NCBI GenBank assembly: GCA_020073285.1
Contig: JAIQFM010000032.1
Coordinates: 1-32,863 of the forward strand
Reading direction: 5' to 3'
Source of the DNA: Terriglobia bacterium
Lineage (GTDB): Bacteria > Acidobacteriota > Terriglobia > Terriglobales > Acidobacteriaceae
Length of the DNA: 32,863 bases
Part shown: positions 23,739 to 32,592 of the stretch, in pieces
How the letters are laid out: each line of letters starts with the position of its first letter
Position numbering within the stretch: the stretch's first letter is position 1
Made by a program: the position numbers and the translations under genes
Notes under the pieces: model-generated
What the model saw: the letters and a program-made list of their open reading frames with translations, nothing else
Told to the model about the DNA's origin: nothing
Database searches by the model: none

Positions 23739-24959
23739 ATGCACAGCTCTGTGGAACTGACACGTACCTCGCCCCCGCCGCCAACGCTTCCTCCTGCGAG
23801 CGGGCCGGAACTGCTGCAACAGGCATTCACATCGTTCGTGGCCGCCGCCGACCTGCTTGAACATCGCTACGCCGACCTGCAAGAGGAGGTCGCCCGGCTT
23901 CGGTCCGAGCTGGAAACGGCGAACTCGAAGCTGGTGCGAACGATGTCTCGCAACCAGCAGATGGCCGCCTACCTCCATGACATTGTCGAGTCCCTGCCCT
24001 GCGGCGTGGTGGTCGTCGCTGTCAACGGAGACTTGGAACTTTGTAATCCGGAGGCCAAGCGCCTCTTTAACAGCCGCAATGTCCGGACGACCGATTTCAT
24101 CGAGTGGCTTCGCCGCCGGTCGGAAGGAAAGGGCGCCAATGGCGCGTCGTTAATGCCCGATGTGTCGATCCGGTGCGCCGACGTGCGGCAGAAATCCTCC
24201 GCCGGAACGCAGACGATCGCCATCCTGCGCGATACCACCGAAGAGCGCCTGCTCGAACAGGAACGGGAGCGCGCCCGACGCTCCAAGGCGCTAGCCGAGA
24301 TTTCCACCATCCTGGCTCACGAGATTCGCAATCCTCTTGCCAGCCTGGAATTATTTGCCGGTCTGCTGGTCCGAACCCCCGACTTATCGATCGACGCACA
24401 CAACTGGAGCGAACAAATCCAGGCTGGACTTCGACTGCTCTCCGCCACCGTCAACAATGTTCTGCACTTCCATTCCGATGGAACGCCGAACCCGTTCTGT
24501 CTGGACCTATGCGAGACACTACGCGCGACGGTAGGGCTGATCGAACCGATTGCTCGGCAAGAAGAGAAGACTATCGAGCTGTCAATGGCAGTCCGCAAGG
24601 CCGAGATGACCGGCGATCCCCATCGGTTACAGCAAGTCTTCTTTAATCTCGCACTGAACGCGTTCCATGCCATGCGGCCGGCGCAGACGCTGCGCATATG
24701 CCTGCGCTTGGCGGGAAGCGCCTCCGAGCCAACGATAAGAATCTTATTCGTGGATGAAGGCTGCGGGATCATGGAATCCGACCTGCCCAGGATCTTCGAT
24801 CCGGGCTTCAGCGCCAATCCGAACGGAAGCCCGGGGCTGGGACTCGCGGTCTGTCGCAAGATCGTCGAGCAACACGGCGGAACAATTTCAGTGACAAGTG
24901 TGAAGCGCCAAGGGACCACGGTCAGCGTGGTTTTCCCGGTGACGGGAGATATCCGATGA
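23739..24959 (+). CDS. Flagellar-type sensor histidine kinase (FleS/FlgS-like)
   Basis: A 406-residue soluble kinase with no membrane helix. A coiled-coil (about 40-75, EVARLRSELETANSKL) leads to a PAS domain (about 78-170, DIVESLPCGVVVVAVNGDLELCN). The DHp domain has the H-box ILAHEIRNPLASLELF (His194), and the ATPase domain has an N-box FFNLALNAFHAM, DEGCGI and SPGLGLAVCRKIVEQHGG. All kinase motifs are intact. The 3' end overlaps the next regulator gene by 4 bases (ATGA), so the pair is translationally coupled and the regulator is its likely partner, as with FleS/FleR. The ATG at 23739 lacks a ribosome-binding site but lies just after the candidate sigma-54 promoter. Confidence 0.9.
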   Translation: MHSSVELTRTSPPPPTLPPASGPELLQQAFTSFVAAADLLEHRYADLQEEVARLRSELETANSKLVRTMSRNQQMAAYLHDIVESLPCGVVVVAVNGDLELCNPEAKRLFNSRNVRTTDFIEWLRRRSEGKGANGASLMPDVSIRCADVRQKSSAGTQTIAILRDTTEERLLEQERERARRSKALAEISTILAHEIRNPLASLELFAGLLVRTPDLSIDAHNWSEQIQAGLRLLSATVNNVLHFHSDGTPNPFCLDLCETLRATVGLIEPIARQEEKTIELSMAVRKAEMTGDPHRLQQVFFNLALNAFHAMRPAQTLRICLRLAGSASEPTIRILFVDEGCGIMESDLPRIFDPGFSANPNGSPGLGLAVCRKIVEQHGGTISVTSVKRQGTTVSVVFPVTGDIR

Positions 24960-26269
24960 GGAATGTTCTCGTGGTCGATGACGAAGCCGGCATGCGCGCC
25001 GCGCTGGAATCGAGCTTTCGGAGTGAAGGCTGGGATGTAGAAACCGCGCCCGGAGTGGAAGCCGCCATTACGAAGTTTCGCTCGCGGCGTTTTCCTCTCG
25101 TAGTCACCGACATGCGCATGCCGGACGGAGATGGTCTTGACGTTCTCCAGCGGGTGCGCTCGATCGCTCCGCGCACCGCAGTGATCTTTTTGACCGCATA
25201 CGGCAACATTCCCGAAGCCGTGGCCGCCATGCGGGAAGGGGCGTGCGACTACCTGGTAAAGCCGGTGGCGTTCGAGCAGTTGGCCGACGCGGTAGAACGA
25301 GTCCTGCCGCCGGCGTCGGCGTCGGCCGACCAGTGTGAATTCATCGGAGGCTCTCCGGAGATCCTGCGAGTCATCGAACGGGGGCGCCAGGTCGCACGTT
25401 CGGAAGCCGACATACTGATTGAAGCCGAGAGCGGAACGGGCAAGGAACTGCTGGCCCGCCTCATCCACCGCCATAGCGCGCGCCGGGACCGGCCATTCGT
25501 CGCCGTCAACTGCGTGGCTGTCCCCGAGAGCCTGCTGGAAAGCGAGATGTTTGGCCATGTGCGAGGCGCCTTTACGGGAGCCATCACTAACCGCCAAGGC
25601 AAGTTTGGGCTCGCCAACGGGGGCACGCTTCTGCTGGATGAAATCGGCGAAATGCCGCTCAACCTGCAACCCAAACTGCTGCGGGTGTTGCAGGAGAGGC
25701 AAATCGACAGGCTGGGCGACAACTGTCCCGTCAAGGTGGACGTCCGCGTCATTGCCACCACGAATCGCTGTTTGCGCAGTCTGGTGGACGAAGGCCGCTT
25801 TCGTGCGGATCTCTACTACCGGCTGAACGTGGTTCCGCTCTCGATTCCCCCTTTGCGGGAACGGCCGCAGGACATCCTCGCCCTGGCGCAACATTTTATG
25901 CTGAAGCATTTGCCGGCCGATCGGCGGCCGGTCTCGCTTTCCACTGAGTTGCAGGCCCATCTGGTGGCGCATGAGTGGCCGGGCAATGTACGTGAACTTG
26001 AGAACTTCATCCGGCGCGCCCTGGCGCTCTCATCCACGCCCATGATCGGCTTGGACACGTTGGAAGAAGAAGATACGGGGGCGAAGAATCGCGGACCGCA
26101 TGGCATTGAGCCCGGCATCTCGCTGCGGGATCTGGAGCGACACCTGCTGGAGGTCACCTTGCAAGCCACCGGCGGCAACCGCAGCCGCGCGGCCCAGATG
26201 CTGGGCATCAGTATCCGAACGGTAAGAAACAAGATTCGAGAGTACGGTCTGCCGAGGAGGACTTCATGA
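24956..26269 (+). CDS. Sigma-54-dependent response regulator (FleR/FlgR/NtrC family)
   Basis: A 437-residue, full three-domain activator. Receiver (1-118): VLVVDDE acidic pair, phospho-acceptor Asp52 in LVVTDMRMPDGDG, Thr in FLTAYG, Lys in DYLVKPV. AAA+ domain (about 125-360): a Walker A-like loop AESGTGKE, GAFTGA for sigma-54 contact, Walker B GTLLLDEIGE. C-terminal Fis-type HTH (about 395-434): GGNRSRAAQMLGISIRTVRNKI. The ATG overlaps the kinase stop (ATGA) and has GGGAGA 6 bases upstream. The 3' end overlaps flgB. It is the probable master activator of the flagellar sigma-54 genes here, phosphorylated by the upstream kinase. Confidence 0.93.
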   Translation: MRNVLVVDDEAGMRAALESSFRSEGWDVETAPGVEAAITKFRSRRFPLVVTDMRMPDGDGLDVLQRVRSIAPRTAVIFLTAYGNIPEAVAAMREGACDYLVKPVAFEQLADAVERVLPPASASADQCEFIGGSPEILRVIERGRQVARSEADILIEAESGTGKELLARLIHRHSARRDRPFVAVNCVAVPESLLESEMFGHVRGAFTGAITNRQGKFGLANGGTLLLDEIGEMPLNLQPKLLRVLQERQIDRLGDNCPVKVDVRVIATTNRCLRSLVDEGRFRADLYYRLNVVPLSIPPLRERPQDILALAQHFMLKHLPADRRPVSLSTELQAHLVAHEWPGNVRELENFIRRALALSSTPMIGLDTLEEEDTGAKNRGPHGIEPGISLRDLERHLLEVTLQATGGNRSRAAQMLGISIRTVRNKIREYGLPRRTS

Positions 26270-26616
26270 CGCTCATCAATACGCCCGGAATGTCCGCGTT
26301 GGAACATTACCTGGACCTGCTTGCGTTCCGGCAGCAATTGACCACCAGCAACGTCGCAAACGTCGACACGCCCGGCTACCAGACGCGAGATATCGATTTT
26401 CGCGCCGAAATGCAACGGGCGCTCGCAAGCGATGCCAAAACCGCTCCGAGCGTCCGTTCCGTCCCGGGACTGATCGAGCGACCGGACGGCAACAACGTCA
26501 GCCTCGACCGCGAAGGTCTCGCACTGGCACGGATTCAACTGCAGTTCCACGTTGGCGTGCAGTTGTTGCGCGAGCAGTTTCACCAGTTGCAGATCGCCAT
26601 CAACGAAGGGAAGTGA
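26266..26616 (+). CDS. flgB: Flagellar basal-body rod protein FlgB
   Basis: A 116-residue proximal rod subunit, exported by the flagellar type III system and assembled with FlgC, FlgF, FlgG and FliE. The rod-protein signature LTTSNVANVDTPGYQTRDIDF is at about residues 25-45, and the C-terminus forms the usual amphipathic helix (LLREQFHQLQIAINEG). It is slightly short for the family. The ATG overlaps the regulator stop (ATGA), with a strong GGAGG at 26256-26260. flgC follows with two bases between. Confidence 0.93.
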   Translation: MTLINTPGMSALEHYLDLLAFRQQLTTSNVANVDTPGYQTRDIDFRAEMQRALASDAKTAPSVRSVPGLIERPDGNNVSLDREGLALARIQLQFHVGVQLLREQFHQLQIAINEGK

Positions 26617-26618
26617 TT

Positions 26619-27053
26619 ATGAACTTGTTCGGAATGCTTGACCTGAGTGGCAGCGCACTGACCGCGGAACGACAAAGGGCGGAAATTGCCACCGCGAACA
26701 TGGCGAATGCGGAAACCACGAAGACCGAAGAAGGCGGGCCTTACGTAAGGCAGTTGGCGCTCTTCCGTGCCATCCGAAACCGCGGGTTCGGCAACGCGCT
26801 GCACGACGCCATGGCGCCGTACAGCCGCGGAGTACGCGTGGCTGCCATTGTGTCGGATAACACGACGCCGGTCCGGCGCTACGAACCCGGGCATCCGGAC
26901 GCCGACAGCCAGGGATACGTCTCATTCCCGGCGATCAACCCCGTGGAAGAGATGACGGATCTGATGTCCGCCGTCCGGGCTTACCAGATGAATATTGCCG
27001 CCGTCCAGTCCAGCAAGAACATGATCCAGCAGTCGTTGGACATCCTGCGGTAG
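26619..27053 (+). CDS. flgC: Flagellar basal-body rod protein FlgC
   Basis: A 144-residue rod subunit. The N-terminal helix (LSGSALTAERQRAEIATANMANA) carries the rod-protein motif, followed by the FlgC-typical TTKTEEGGPYVRQ. The C-terminus AVRAYQMNIAAVQSSKNMIQQSLDILR is the conserved closing helix. I chose ATG 26619, with AGGGAAG suitably upstream, over an in-frame GTG at 26613 that overlaps the flgB stop. It acts with flgB and fliE, its direct neighbours. Confidence 0.94.
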   Translation: MNLFGMLDLSGSALTAERQRAEIATANMANAETTKTEEGGPYVRQLALFRAIRNRGFGNALHDAMAPYSRGVRVAAIVSDNTTPVRRYEPGHPDADSQGYVSFPAINPVEEMTDLMSAVRAYQMNIAAVQSSKNMIQQSLDILR

Positions 27054-27070
27054 ACGAAGGACGCATTGAG

Positions 27071-27370
27071 ATGAGTAACAGCATACCAGCATTGACTCAG
27101 CCGGAATTCAGCGTTCCGGTGAACAACCAGCAGCCTTCCAAAGCCGGCACGGGCGGCTTCGCGGACCTGCTTCGCGGCGCAATCGGAGAGACGGAAACGC
27201 TCCAGAAGAGCGCCCAGGAACAGGTGTCGACGCTGCTCAACGGCACTGGACAGGACGTTCACTCCGCCATGATCGGTGTGGAGAAGGCCGACCTCTCCTT
27301 TCAGCTCATGATGCAGGTGCGGAACAAAATCGTGCAGGCATACCAGGAAATTTCGCGGATGAATTTCTGA
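27071..27370 (+). CDS. fliE: Flagellar hook-basal body complex protein FliE
   Basis: A 99-residue protein linking the MS ring to the rod. The second half carries the conserved FliE pattern: VHSAMIGVEKADLSFQLMM, then QVRNKIVQAYQEISRMNF at the extreme C-terminus. The N-terminus is variable as usual. ATG 27071 with GAAGGA about 10 bases upstream. It follows flgC by 17 bases and precedes fliF by 51 bases, the standard flgBC-fliEFG order. Confidence 0.94.
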   Translation: MSNSIPALTQPEFSVPVNNQQPSKAGTGGFADLLRGAIGETETLQKSAQEQVSTLLNGTGQDVHSAMIGVEKADLSFQLMMQVRNKIVQAYQEISRMNF

Positions 27371-27421
27371 CCTCGTACACAACGCGCCATGGCAATGGCA
27401 AGAGAATCGTTGGAGAGCTAA

Positions 27422-29008
27422 ATGGAGACCGGGAGCAACACATTCGGAGGTAGTCTGGCCAAACTCCCGATCTTCATTCAAGGCCTGACACGACGGCAGA
27501 AGCTGTTGATGGCCGGCACGGCCGCGGCCATCTTGATGGTGCTTGGCGTCTTCGTGTTCTTCCTGGGAGGTCCGGAATACAAGGTTCTCTACGCGCCGCT
27601 TCCGGCGGCCGACGCTCAATCTGTCGTCGCCAAGCTCGCCAGCAAGAAGATCGATTATCGCCTTTCCCCCGATGGCGGCATCCAGGTCCGCGGCGACCAG
27701 CTCGATGCGGCGCGGCTTGAGGTTGCAGCCGATGGACCTCGCGGGCAGCGGATGGGCTTTGAACTGTTCGACAAGCCCAACTGGCTGGCTAACGATTTCG
27801 CCGATAACGTGAACTATCAACGGGCGCTGGAAGGTGAACTGGAGCGGACCATCCAGTCGCTGTCGGAAGTCGAGAGCGCACGGGTCCACATCGTGCTGCC
27901 GCGGGAGTCGTTGTTTCAAGATCGCGCGCAAAAGGCGAAGGCGGCGATCGTCCTGAAATTGCGTCAACGGCTATCTTCGGAACAGGCCAAGGCGATCACG
28001 TACCTGGTAGCCGGCGCGGTCAACGATCTCGATCCTGATCGCGTCACCTTGGTCGACGCCGACGGTCGCATGCCGCTCCCTGGAAACCGCAATGGACCGG
28101 GCTACAGCGCGCAGGGCTCGGACCTGGAAAACCAGCTCAGCCAGAAGCTCACGGCAACACTCGAGCCGGTGGTCGGACCGGGGCACGTGCGCGCCACCGT
28201 GGTCGTCGATTACGACCTGGGTTCCACGGAAGATACTCGCGAAAGTTACGATCCGAACTCGGCCGTCGCCCTGAGCATGCAGAAATCGGAGGAACGATCG
28301 ACCGACGGCGGCCTAGGAGGCGTTCCAGGAACCGCCAGTAACCTGCCCAACAGCAAATCTGTCGCGGCCGTTCCGGTGGCGGGCGATGGGTCACAGTATT
28401 CCAAGACCGAAAGCGGAACCTACGGCGTGAATCGGAGCGTTCACCACGTCATGCAGCCTCCGGGTGCGATCAAGCGGATTTCTGCCGCGGTGCTGGTCGA
28501 TGATGTCGTCCTCCTCAAGAACGGCACGACCACGCGGACTAAGCGTACGCCCGAGCAGATGCAGGAGATCGAGAAAATCGCACGAGCTGCCGTGGGCCTG
28601 GATCCAAGCCGGAACGACGTCCTCGCCATACAGAATCTGGCGTTCGAAGAACCGGATGTACTAACCACGCCCCATCTCGGCCCGGCGCAACGCGTATGGA
28701 CGGTGGTGCAAAGAAGCAGCGACCTGTTTCGATACGTCGTGCTGCTAGCGCTGTTTTTCGCGGCTTACCTCCTGCTCCTGCGACCGTTGAAACGACAGGT
28801 CATCTCCGCGATCCGCGCCCTGCCAGCCCCTACGCCGGCCACTGGCGCGCTTGCGGCTAACGCGGCCAAAGCCGCACTGATCGCGCCTCAGGAGGACGAC
28901 GAGAACGTCGCATTGCGGCGGCAACTGGTGGAGAAAGTCAAACGGGAGCCTGCCAACGCCAGCCGCCTGGTGCAGAACTGGCTGCGCCAAACTGAGGTGC
29001 AAAAGTGA
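27422..29008 (+). CDS. fliF: Flagellar MS-ring protein FliF
   Basis: A 528-residue inner-membrane protein that builds the MS ring. The first membrane helix is at about residues 23-42 (KLLMAGTAAAILMVLGVFVF). Two ring-building motifs follow (LYAPLPAADAQSVVAKL; LEGELERTIQSLSEVESARV; LPRESLFQD). A periplasmic variable loop lies at about 260-340, and the second helix at about 433-455 (FRYVVLLALFFAAYLLLLRP). The cytoplasmic tail ENVALRRQLVEKVKREPANA, then RLVQNWL is the FliG-binding end. GGAGAGC sits just before the ATG. The stop overlaps the fliG GTG (GTGA). Confidence 0.95.
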   Translation: METGSNTFGGSLAKLPIFIQGLTRRQKLLMAGTAAAILMVLGVFVFFLGGPEYKVLYAPLPAADAQSVVAKLASKKIDYRLSPDGGIQVRGDQLDAARLEVAADGPRGQRMGFELFDKPNWLANDFADNVNYQRALEGELERTIQSLSEVESARVHIVLPRESLFQDRAQKAKAAIVLKLRQRLSSEQAKAITYLVAGAVNDLDPDRVTLVDADGRMPLPGNRNGPGYSAQGSDLENQLSQKLTATLEPVVGPGHVRATVVVDYDLGSTEDTRESYDPNSAVALSMQKSEERSTDGGLGGVPGTASNLPNSKSVAAVPVAGDGSQYSKTESGTYGVNRSVHHVMQPPGAIKRISAAVLVDDVVLLKNGTTTRTKRTPEQMQEIEKIARAAVGLDPSRNDVLAIQNLAFEEPDVLTTPHLGPAQRVWTVVQRSSDLFRYVVLLALFFAAYLLLLRPLKRQVISAIRALPAPTPATGALAANAAKAALIAPQEDDENVALRRQLVEKVKREPANASRLVQNWLRQTEVQK

Positions 29009-30024
29009 GCACTGCCCACCAATCAATCGCGGGATCGCGGAAAGCTGCCATACTCATGGTGCTGATAGGAGACGACGCGGCCAGCGCGATTTACCGCAGT
29101 CTTCCGGACAAGGAAGTCCAGGTACTCACGCGCGAAATCGCCGAGCTGGATTACGTTTCTCCGGAACTAGCGGCTCATGTACTGCAGGAATACAACCGTC
29201 TGACGTTGACCCAGGAATATGTCGCGCAAGGCGGACTCGAGTACGCCAATCAACTCCTGGTAAAAGCCTTCGGCGATGATGTTGCGCGTTCGCTCCTCGA
29301 TCAAGTCGAACGCACCCAGGAGGCGCAAGCCGGCAACCTCGATTCCCTCCAGAAGGCCGATCCACAACATCTCGCCAAGTTCCTGGACAGGGAGCACCCA
29401 CAGACAATCGCGCTCATCGTCGCGCACCTGGAAGCCAAGCAGGCGTCCAGCCTGCTCCGCCTCCTCCCCGACAACCAGCGTGCCGACATCGTGCGGCGGC
29501 TAGCCGAGATGCGGCAATTCTCGCCCGAGATGGCACAACGGATTTCAGTCGTTCTAAACAAGAAACTCGAGTCCCTGGGACAACACCGGCAGCGAGGCTA
29601 TGCCGGCGTCAAAGCAGTCGCCGAGCTGCTCAACCGGCTCGAGCCCCAGGAGGGCAAGGTCATCCTGGAGAAGATTGAATCCGACGACCCAACCCTCGCT
29701 GTGTCCATCCGCAATCTGATGTATGCCTTCGAAGATCTCCTGACGGCCCCCGACGCCTCCATTCGTGAACTGCTCGCGCAAGTGGACAAGAAAACCCTGG
29801 CGCTGGCGCTGAAAAACGCTTCTGACGAGCTAAAGGAACACATGTTCCGGTGTATGTCGTCGCGTGCCGTCGAGATGCTGAAGGAGGACATGGATGTGCT
29901 CGGGCCCGTGCGATCGAGGGAAGTAGGCCGTTCGCAACAGGACATCGTCGGCGTGGCGCGGAAACTCGAACAAGAGGGCAAGATCGTGCTGAAACCGGAG
30001 CAAGAAGATGAAATTGTCGTTTGA
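29005..30024 (+). CDS. fliG: Flagellar motor switch protein FliG
   Basis: A 339-residue rotor protein coupling the stator to the MS ring and controlling rotation direction with FliM/FliN. The N-terminal FliF-binding part has SRKAAILMVLIGDDAASAIYR. The middle has the EHPQTIALIVAHL signature. The C-terminal torque helix contains the charged cluster KNASDELKEHMFRCMSSRAV and KEDMDVLGPVRSREVGRSQQ. The start is GTG 29005, overlapping the fliF stop, with GAGGTG 5 bases before. Its 3' end overlaps fliH by 17 bases. All motifs look intact. Confidence 0.96.
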   Translation: MSTAHQSIAGSRKAAILMVLIGDDAASAIYRSLPDKEVQVLTREIAELDYVSPELAAHVLQEYNRLTLTQEYVAQGGLEYANQLLVKAFGDDVARSLLDQVERTQEAQAGNLDSLQKADPQHLAKFLDREHPQTIALIVAHLEAKQASSLLRLLPDNQRADIVRRLAEMRQFSPEMAQRISVVLNKKLESLGQHRQRGYAGVKAVAELLNRLEPQEGKVILEKIESDDPTLAVSIRNLMYAFEDLLTAPDASIRELLAQVDKKTLALALKNASDELKEHMFRCMSSRAVEMLKEDMDVLGPVRSREVGRSQQDIVGVARKLEQEGKIVLKPEQEDEIVV

Positions 30025-30667
30025 GCACGGTCCCAGCACCTCCGAGAGAAATGTTCGCCGCTTCCTGTACCGTGCCGTCGGCGACCCAGTTGACGGTCAT
30101 GACCTGCCGGTCGCGGAGCAAATCCCCATCGGCGACGGCGAACTGGCGGACGGAGACATAGCGGAGCGCGAAAGCCGGGCCTTTGCTGCCGGTCTGGCCC
30201 AAGGAAAGGCGCAAGCGGAAGCCAACGTTGAGACGAAGATACGCGAGAGCCGTAAAGCGGTCGCGACGGCCATTCGCCTCTTGGGTAAACAGCGACGGTC
30301 GTACTTCCGAGAACTCGAATCGGAGGTGGTAGCGCTGGCCATGGCGATCGCCAAGAAAGTCTTGCATCGCGAAGCCCAGATCGATCGCCTGGTGTTGGCG
30401 GGCGTGGTGCGGGTGGCTCTCGATCGTGTCGCCGGTGTCGCCTCCGTGGACCTCCGCGTGCACGTGTCGGAAGCGGACGGCTGGCGGGACTTGTTCTCGC
30501 AGGACCGGAACCTGTCTCGCGTCGTGGAAGTCACAGCCGATCCACTGGTCGCACCGGGCTCGTGCGTGCTGTCCTCCGACTTGGGGTCCACGACCCTCAG
30601 CCTGGAAGGACAGTTGAAAGAAATCGAAGAGGGGTTCGTGGATCTGCTGAACCGGAAATCGGAATGA
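30008..30667 (+). CDS. fliH: Flagellar export apparatus stator protein FliH
   Basis: A 219-residue protein that holds the export ATPase FliI near the gate and regulates it. A variable N-terminus leads into a charged helix (AFAAGLAQGKAQAEANVETK, about 58-77) and then the conserved C-terminal domain (ELESEVVALAMAIAKKVLH, then a beta segment LRVHVSEADGW, ending LEGQLKEIEEGFVDLL). The ATG at 30008 lies inside the fliG end, 17-base overlap, with GGAG 6 bases upstream. The stop overlaps fliI (ATGA), consistent with FliH-FliI complex formation. Confidence 0.88.
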   Translation: MKLSFEHGPSTSERNVRRFLYRAVGDPVDGHDLPVAEQIPIGDGELADGDIAERESRAFAAGLAQGKAQAEANVETKIRESRKAVATAIRLLGKQRRSYFRELESEVVALAMAIAKKVLHREAQIDRLVLAGVVRVALDRVAGVASVDLRVHVSEADGWRDLFSQDRNLSRVVEVTADPLVAPGSCVLSSDLGSTTLSLEGQLKEIEEGFVDLLNRKSE

Positions 30668-31977
30668 ACCGTGAGTGCAAGCTGGACGCCTATTTCAGCC
30701 GACTGGACGCCTCTCCCTCGTGGCGGTGGCACGGGCGAGTGACGAAGGTAATCGGACAACTCATCGAATCAGAAGGGCCTGTGTGCTGTGTGGGGGAGGC
30801 GTGCGAGATCATCGATCATGCCGGCAACACCTGTGCCGCCGAGATCGTCGGTTTTCGCGGACCGCATGTGCTGTGCATGCCCTTGGACAAGCCTAAGGGC
30901 ATCCGATTCGGCGACCAGATCGTCGCCTGGGGTCGGCGGCCCTCGCTGGCGGTCGGACCCGAACTGATGGGACGTGTCATCAACGGCGAAGGCATCCCCA
31001 TCGATGCCGCCGGATCACTGAACTGCCGCGAGTTGTGGCCCCTGGACGGCTCTCCACCGCAACCACTCGAGCGCAAGCTGATCAACCAACCGCTGAGCTG
31101 CGGAATCCGTGCGATCGACGGCCTGATCACTTGCGGTCGTGGACAAAGACTGGGCATTTTCGGCGGCAGCGGCGTGGGCAAGAGCACCCTCATCGGCATG
31201 ATGGCGCGAGGCACGGAAGCCGATCTGACCGTGCTCGCGCTGGTCGGAGAACGCGGCCGTGAGGTCGGAGAATTCCTCGAAAGCCTCGGGGATCAAGGCC
31301 GGGCTCGTTCGGTAACCGTGGTCTCTACCTCCAACGATTCCCCTTTGCTCAGGATCCGCGCCGCACTCGCCGCCACCGCCGTCGCGGAATATTGGGCCTC
31401 GCACGGCAAGAACGTACTGCTAGTCGTCGATTCCCTCACCCGGTTTGCGATGGCGCAACGCGAGATCGGCCTGGCAGCCGGCGAGCCTCCCACGGCAAAG
31501 GGGTACACTCCCTCGGTCTGGGCGATGCTGGCGCGCCTCGTGGAACGCACCGGCCAGTTTTCCGTCGGCAGCATCACCGCCTTTTACACCGTGCTGATGG
31601 AAGGAGACGACCAGCAAGATCCGTTGGTGGATACCGTCCGTTCGCTGCTCGATGGACACATCGTCCTCGACCGCCGTCTCGCCATGCAGAACCATTACCC
31701 ACCGATCTCGGTGCTGGACAGCCTGAGCCGGCTGATGCCCAGCGTGTGCCATCCCGACCACCTGCAGCGTGCCCACGAACTTCGGCGGCTGTTGGCAGCC
31801 TACGCACGCTCGGAAGACCTGATCCGCGTGGGGGCATATCAAAAGGGCATCGATGCGATACTGGATCGCGCCATCGCCCTGCTGCCGCAGGTCAATCAGT
31901 TCTTGCAGCAGAAGCCAGACCAACGCACCGAACTGAAAACCGCAGTCGAAACTCTACTCGCATTCCCAACCTCCTGA
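30664..31977 (+). CDS. fliI: Flagellum-specific export ATPase FliI
   Basis: A 437-residue F1-beta-like ATPase that energises flagellar protein export with FliH and FliJ. Walker A GGSGVGKS is at residues 167-174, the catalytic Glu in GERGREVGEFLE, Walker B LLVVDSLTRFAMAQRE and the family signature PTAKGYTPSVWAML. ATG 30664 overlaps the fliH stop. A longer in-frame opening upstream (30562) lies inside fliH and was rejected because homology starts after residue 1 here. The stop shares one base with the fliJ start (TGATG). Confidence 0.96.
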   Translation: MNRECKLDAYFSRLDASPSWRWHGRVTKVIGQLIESEGPVCCVGEACEIIDHAGNTCAAEIVGFRGPHVLCMPLDKPKGIRFGDQIVAWGRRPSLAVGPELMGRVINGEGIPIDAAGSLNCRELWPLDGSPPQPLERKLINQPLSCGIRAIDGLITCGRGQRLGIFGGSGVGKSTLIGMMARGTEADLTVLALVGERGREVGEFLESLGDQGRARSVTVVSTSNDSPLLRIRAALAATAVAEYWASHGKNVLLVVDSLTRFAMAQREIGLAAGEPPTAKGYTPSVWAMLARLVERTGQFSVGSITAFYTVLMEGDDQQDPLVDTVRSLLDGHIVLDRRLAMQNHYPPISVLDSLSRLMPSVCHPDHLQRAHELRRLLAAYARSEDLIRVGAYQKGIDAILDRAIALLPQVNQFLQQKPDQRTELKTAVETLLAFPTS

Positions 31978-32429
31978 TGCCATATCGTTTTCGATTGGAA
32001 ACCTTGCTGCGCCTGAGGGCCGGCCACGAACGACAGGAACAACAGCGCCTGCAGCAAATCGCACAAGAAATGCTGGTGTGCGATCGCGAAATCGAAGAAA
32101 TGCAAAGCGAACGGGCATCGCTGCGCGAGCGCCAACATGACGCGTTGGCGCGCGGGAAGCGCATTCTCGGTTCGGAATTGTTCATCTATACCGTATCCTT
32201 CCGCGGATTGCGGTCGAAAGAACTGGCTCTTGAAAAGCGAAAGGCAGAGTTGCGCATGCGGTGGGCAAAACAGCGCGACGCCCTGCAAGCGGCCACAAGC
32301 AAACGCGAAATCCTGGAAAGGCTCCGTGACCGCGAGGCTTCGGCTTATCGCATCGAACAACTCCGGCGTGAACAGACTGCAATCGATGACCTGTTCACCG
32401 TCAGTCACCCTCGCGGCGAGGCGGAATAA
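31977..32429 (+). CDS. fliJ: Flagellar export chaperone/ATPase cofactor FliJ
   Basis: A 150-residue protein, almost entirely charged coiled coil. The start YRFRLETLLRLRAGHERQEQ is characteristic of FliJ, and two long antiparallel helices follow (about 12-65 and 75-135). It stimulates FliI and escorts export chaperones. The ATG at 31977 shares its A with the fliI stop, so there is no separate ribosome-binding site and translation is coupled. Longer frames upstream are shadows of fliI. It is the last of the tightly packed genes; 163 bases follow before the next likely start. Confidence 0.88.
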   Translation: MPYRFRLETLLRLRAGHERQEQQRLQQIAQEMLVCDREIEEMQSERASLRERQHDALARGKRILGSELFIYTVSFRGLRSKELALEKRKAELRMRWAKQRDALQAATSKREILERLRDREASAYRIEQLRREQTAIDDLFTVSHPRGEAE

Positions 32430-32557
32430 GTCCTTCCTTGCCGGGCACCGCGGCAAAGCTTGCCTGCTACTCTCCCAACAGGCTCAGGCCAAGACTCAAA
32501 GCCCTAATTGAAATGTTTTGATTTCAGTGACTTACGACAGAGGCCACACGTGCGCAT

Positions 32558-32574
32558 TTGGCCACCGACTTGCC
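32558..32574 (+). promoter_or_regulatory. Weak candidate sigma-54 promoter before fliK-like gene
   Basis: TTGGCCACCGACTTGCC has GG (32560-32561) and GC (32572-32573) exactly 10 bases apart with TTGC at -12, in the 163-base gap after fliJ. The -24 core is less good (TGGCC). The predicted start at about 32585 is 8 bases before the ATG at 32593. Confidence 0.35.
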
Positions 32575-32592
32575 TTTTCACGACACGTACAT

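Noticed and set aside
24317-25972. Minus-strand open frame of 551 codons across kinase and regulator
   Set aside because: Antisense to two genes with complete kinase and AAA+ motifs; its translation is Arg/Gln/His-rich and matches nothing.
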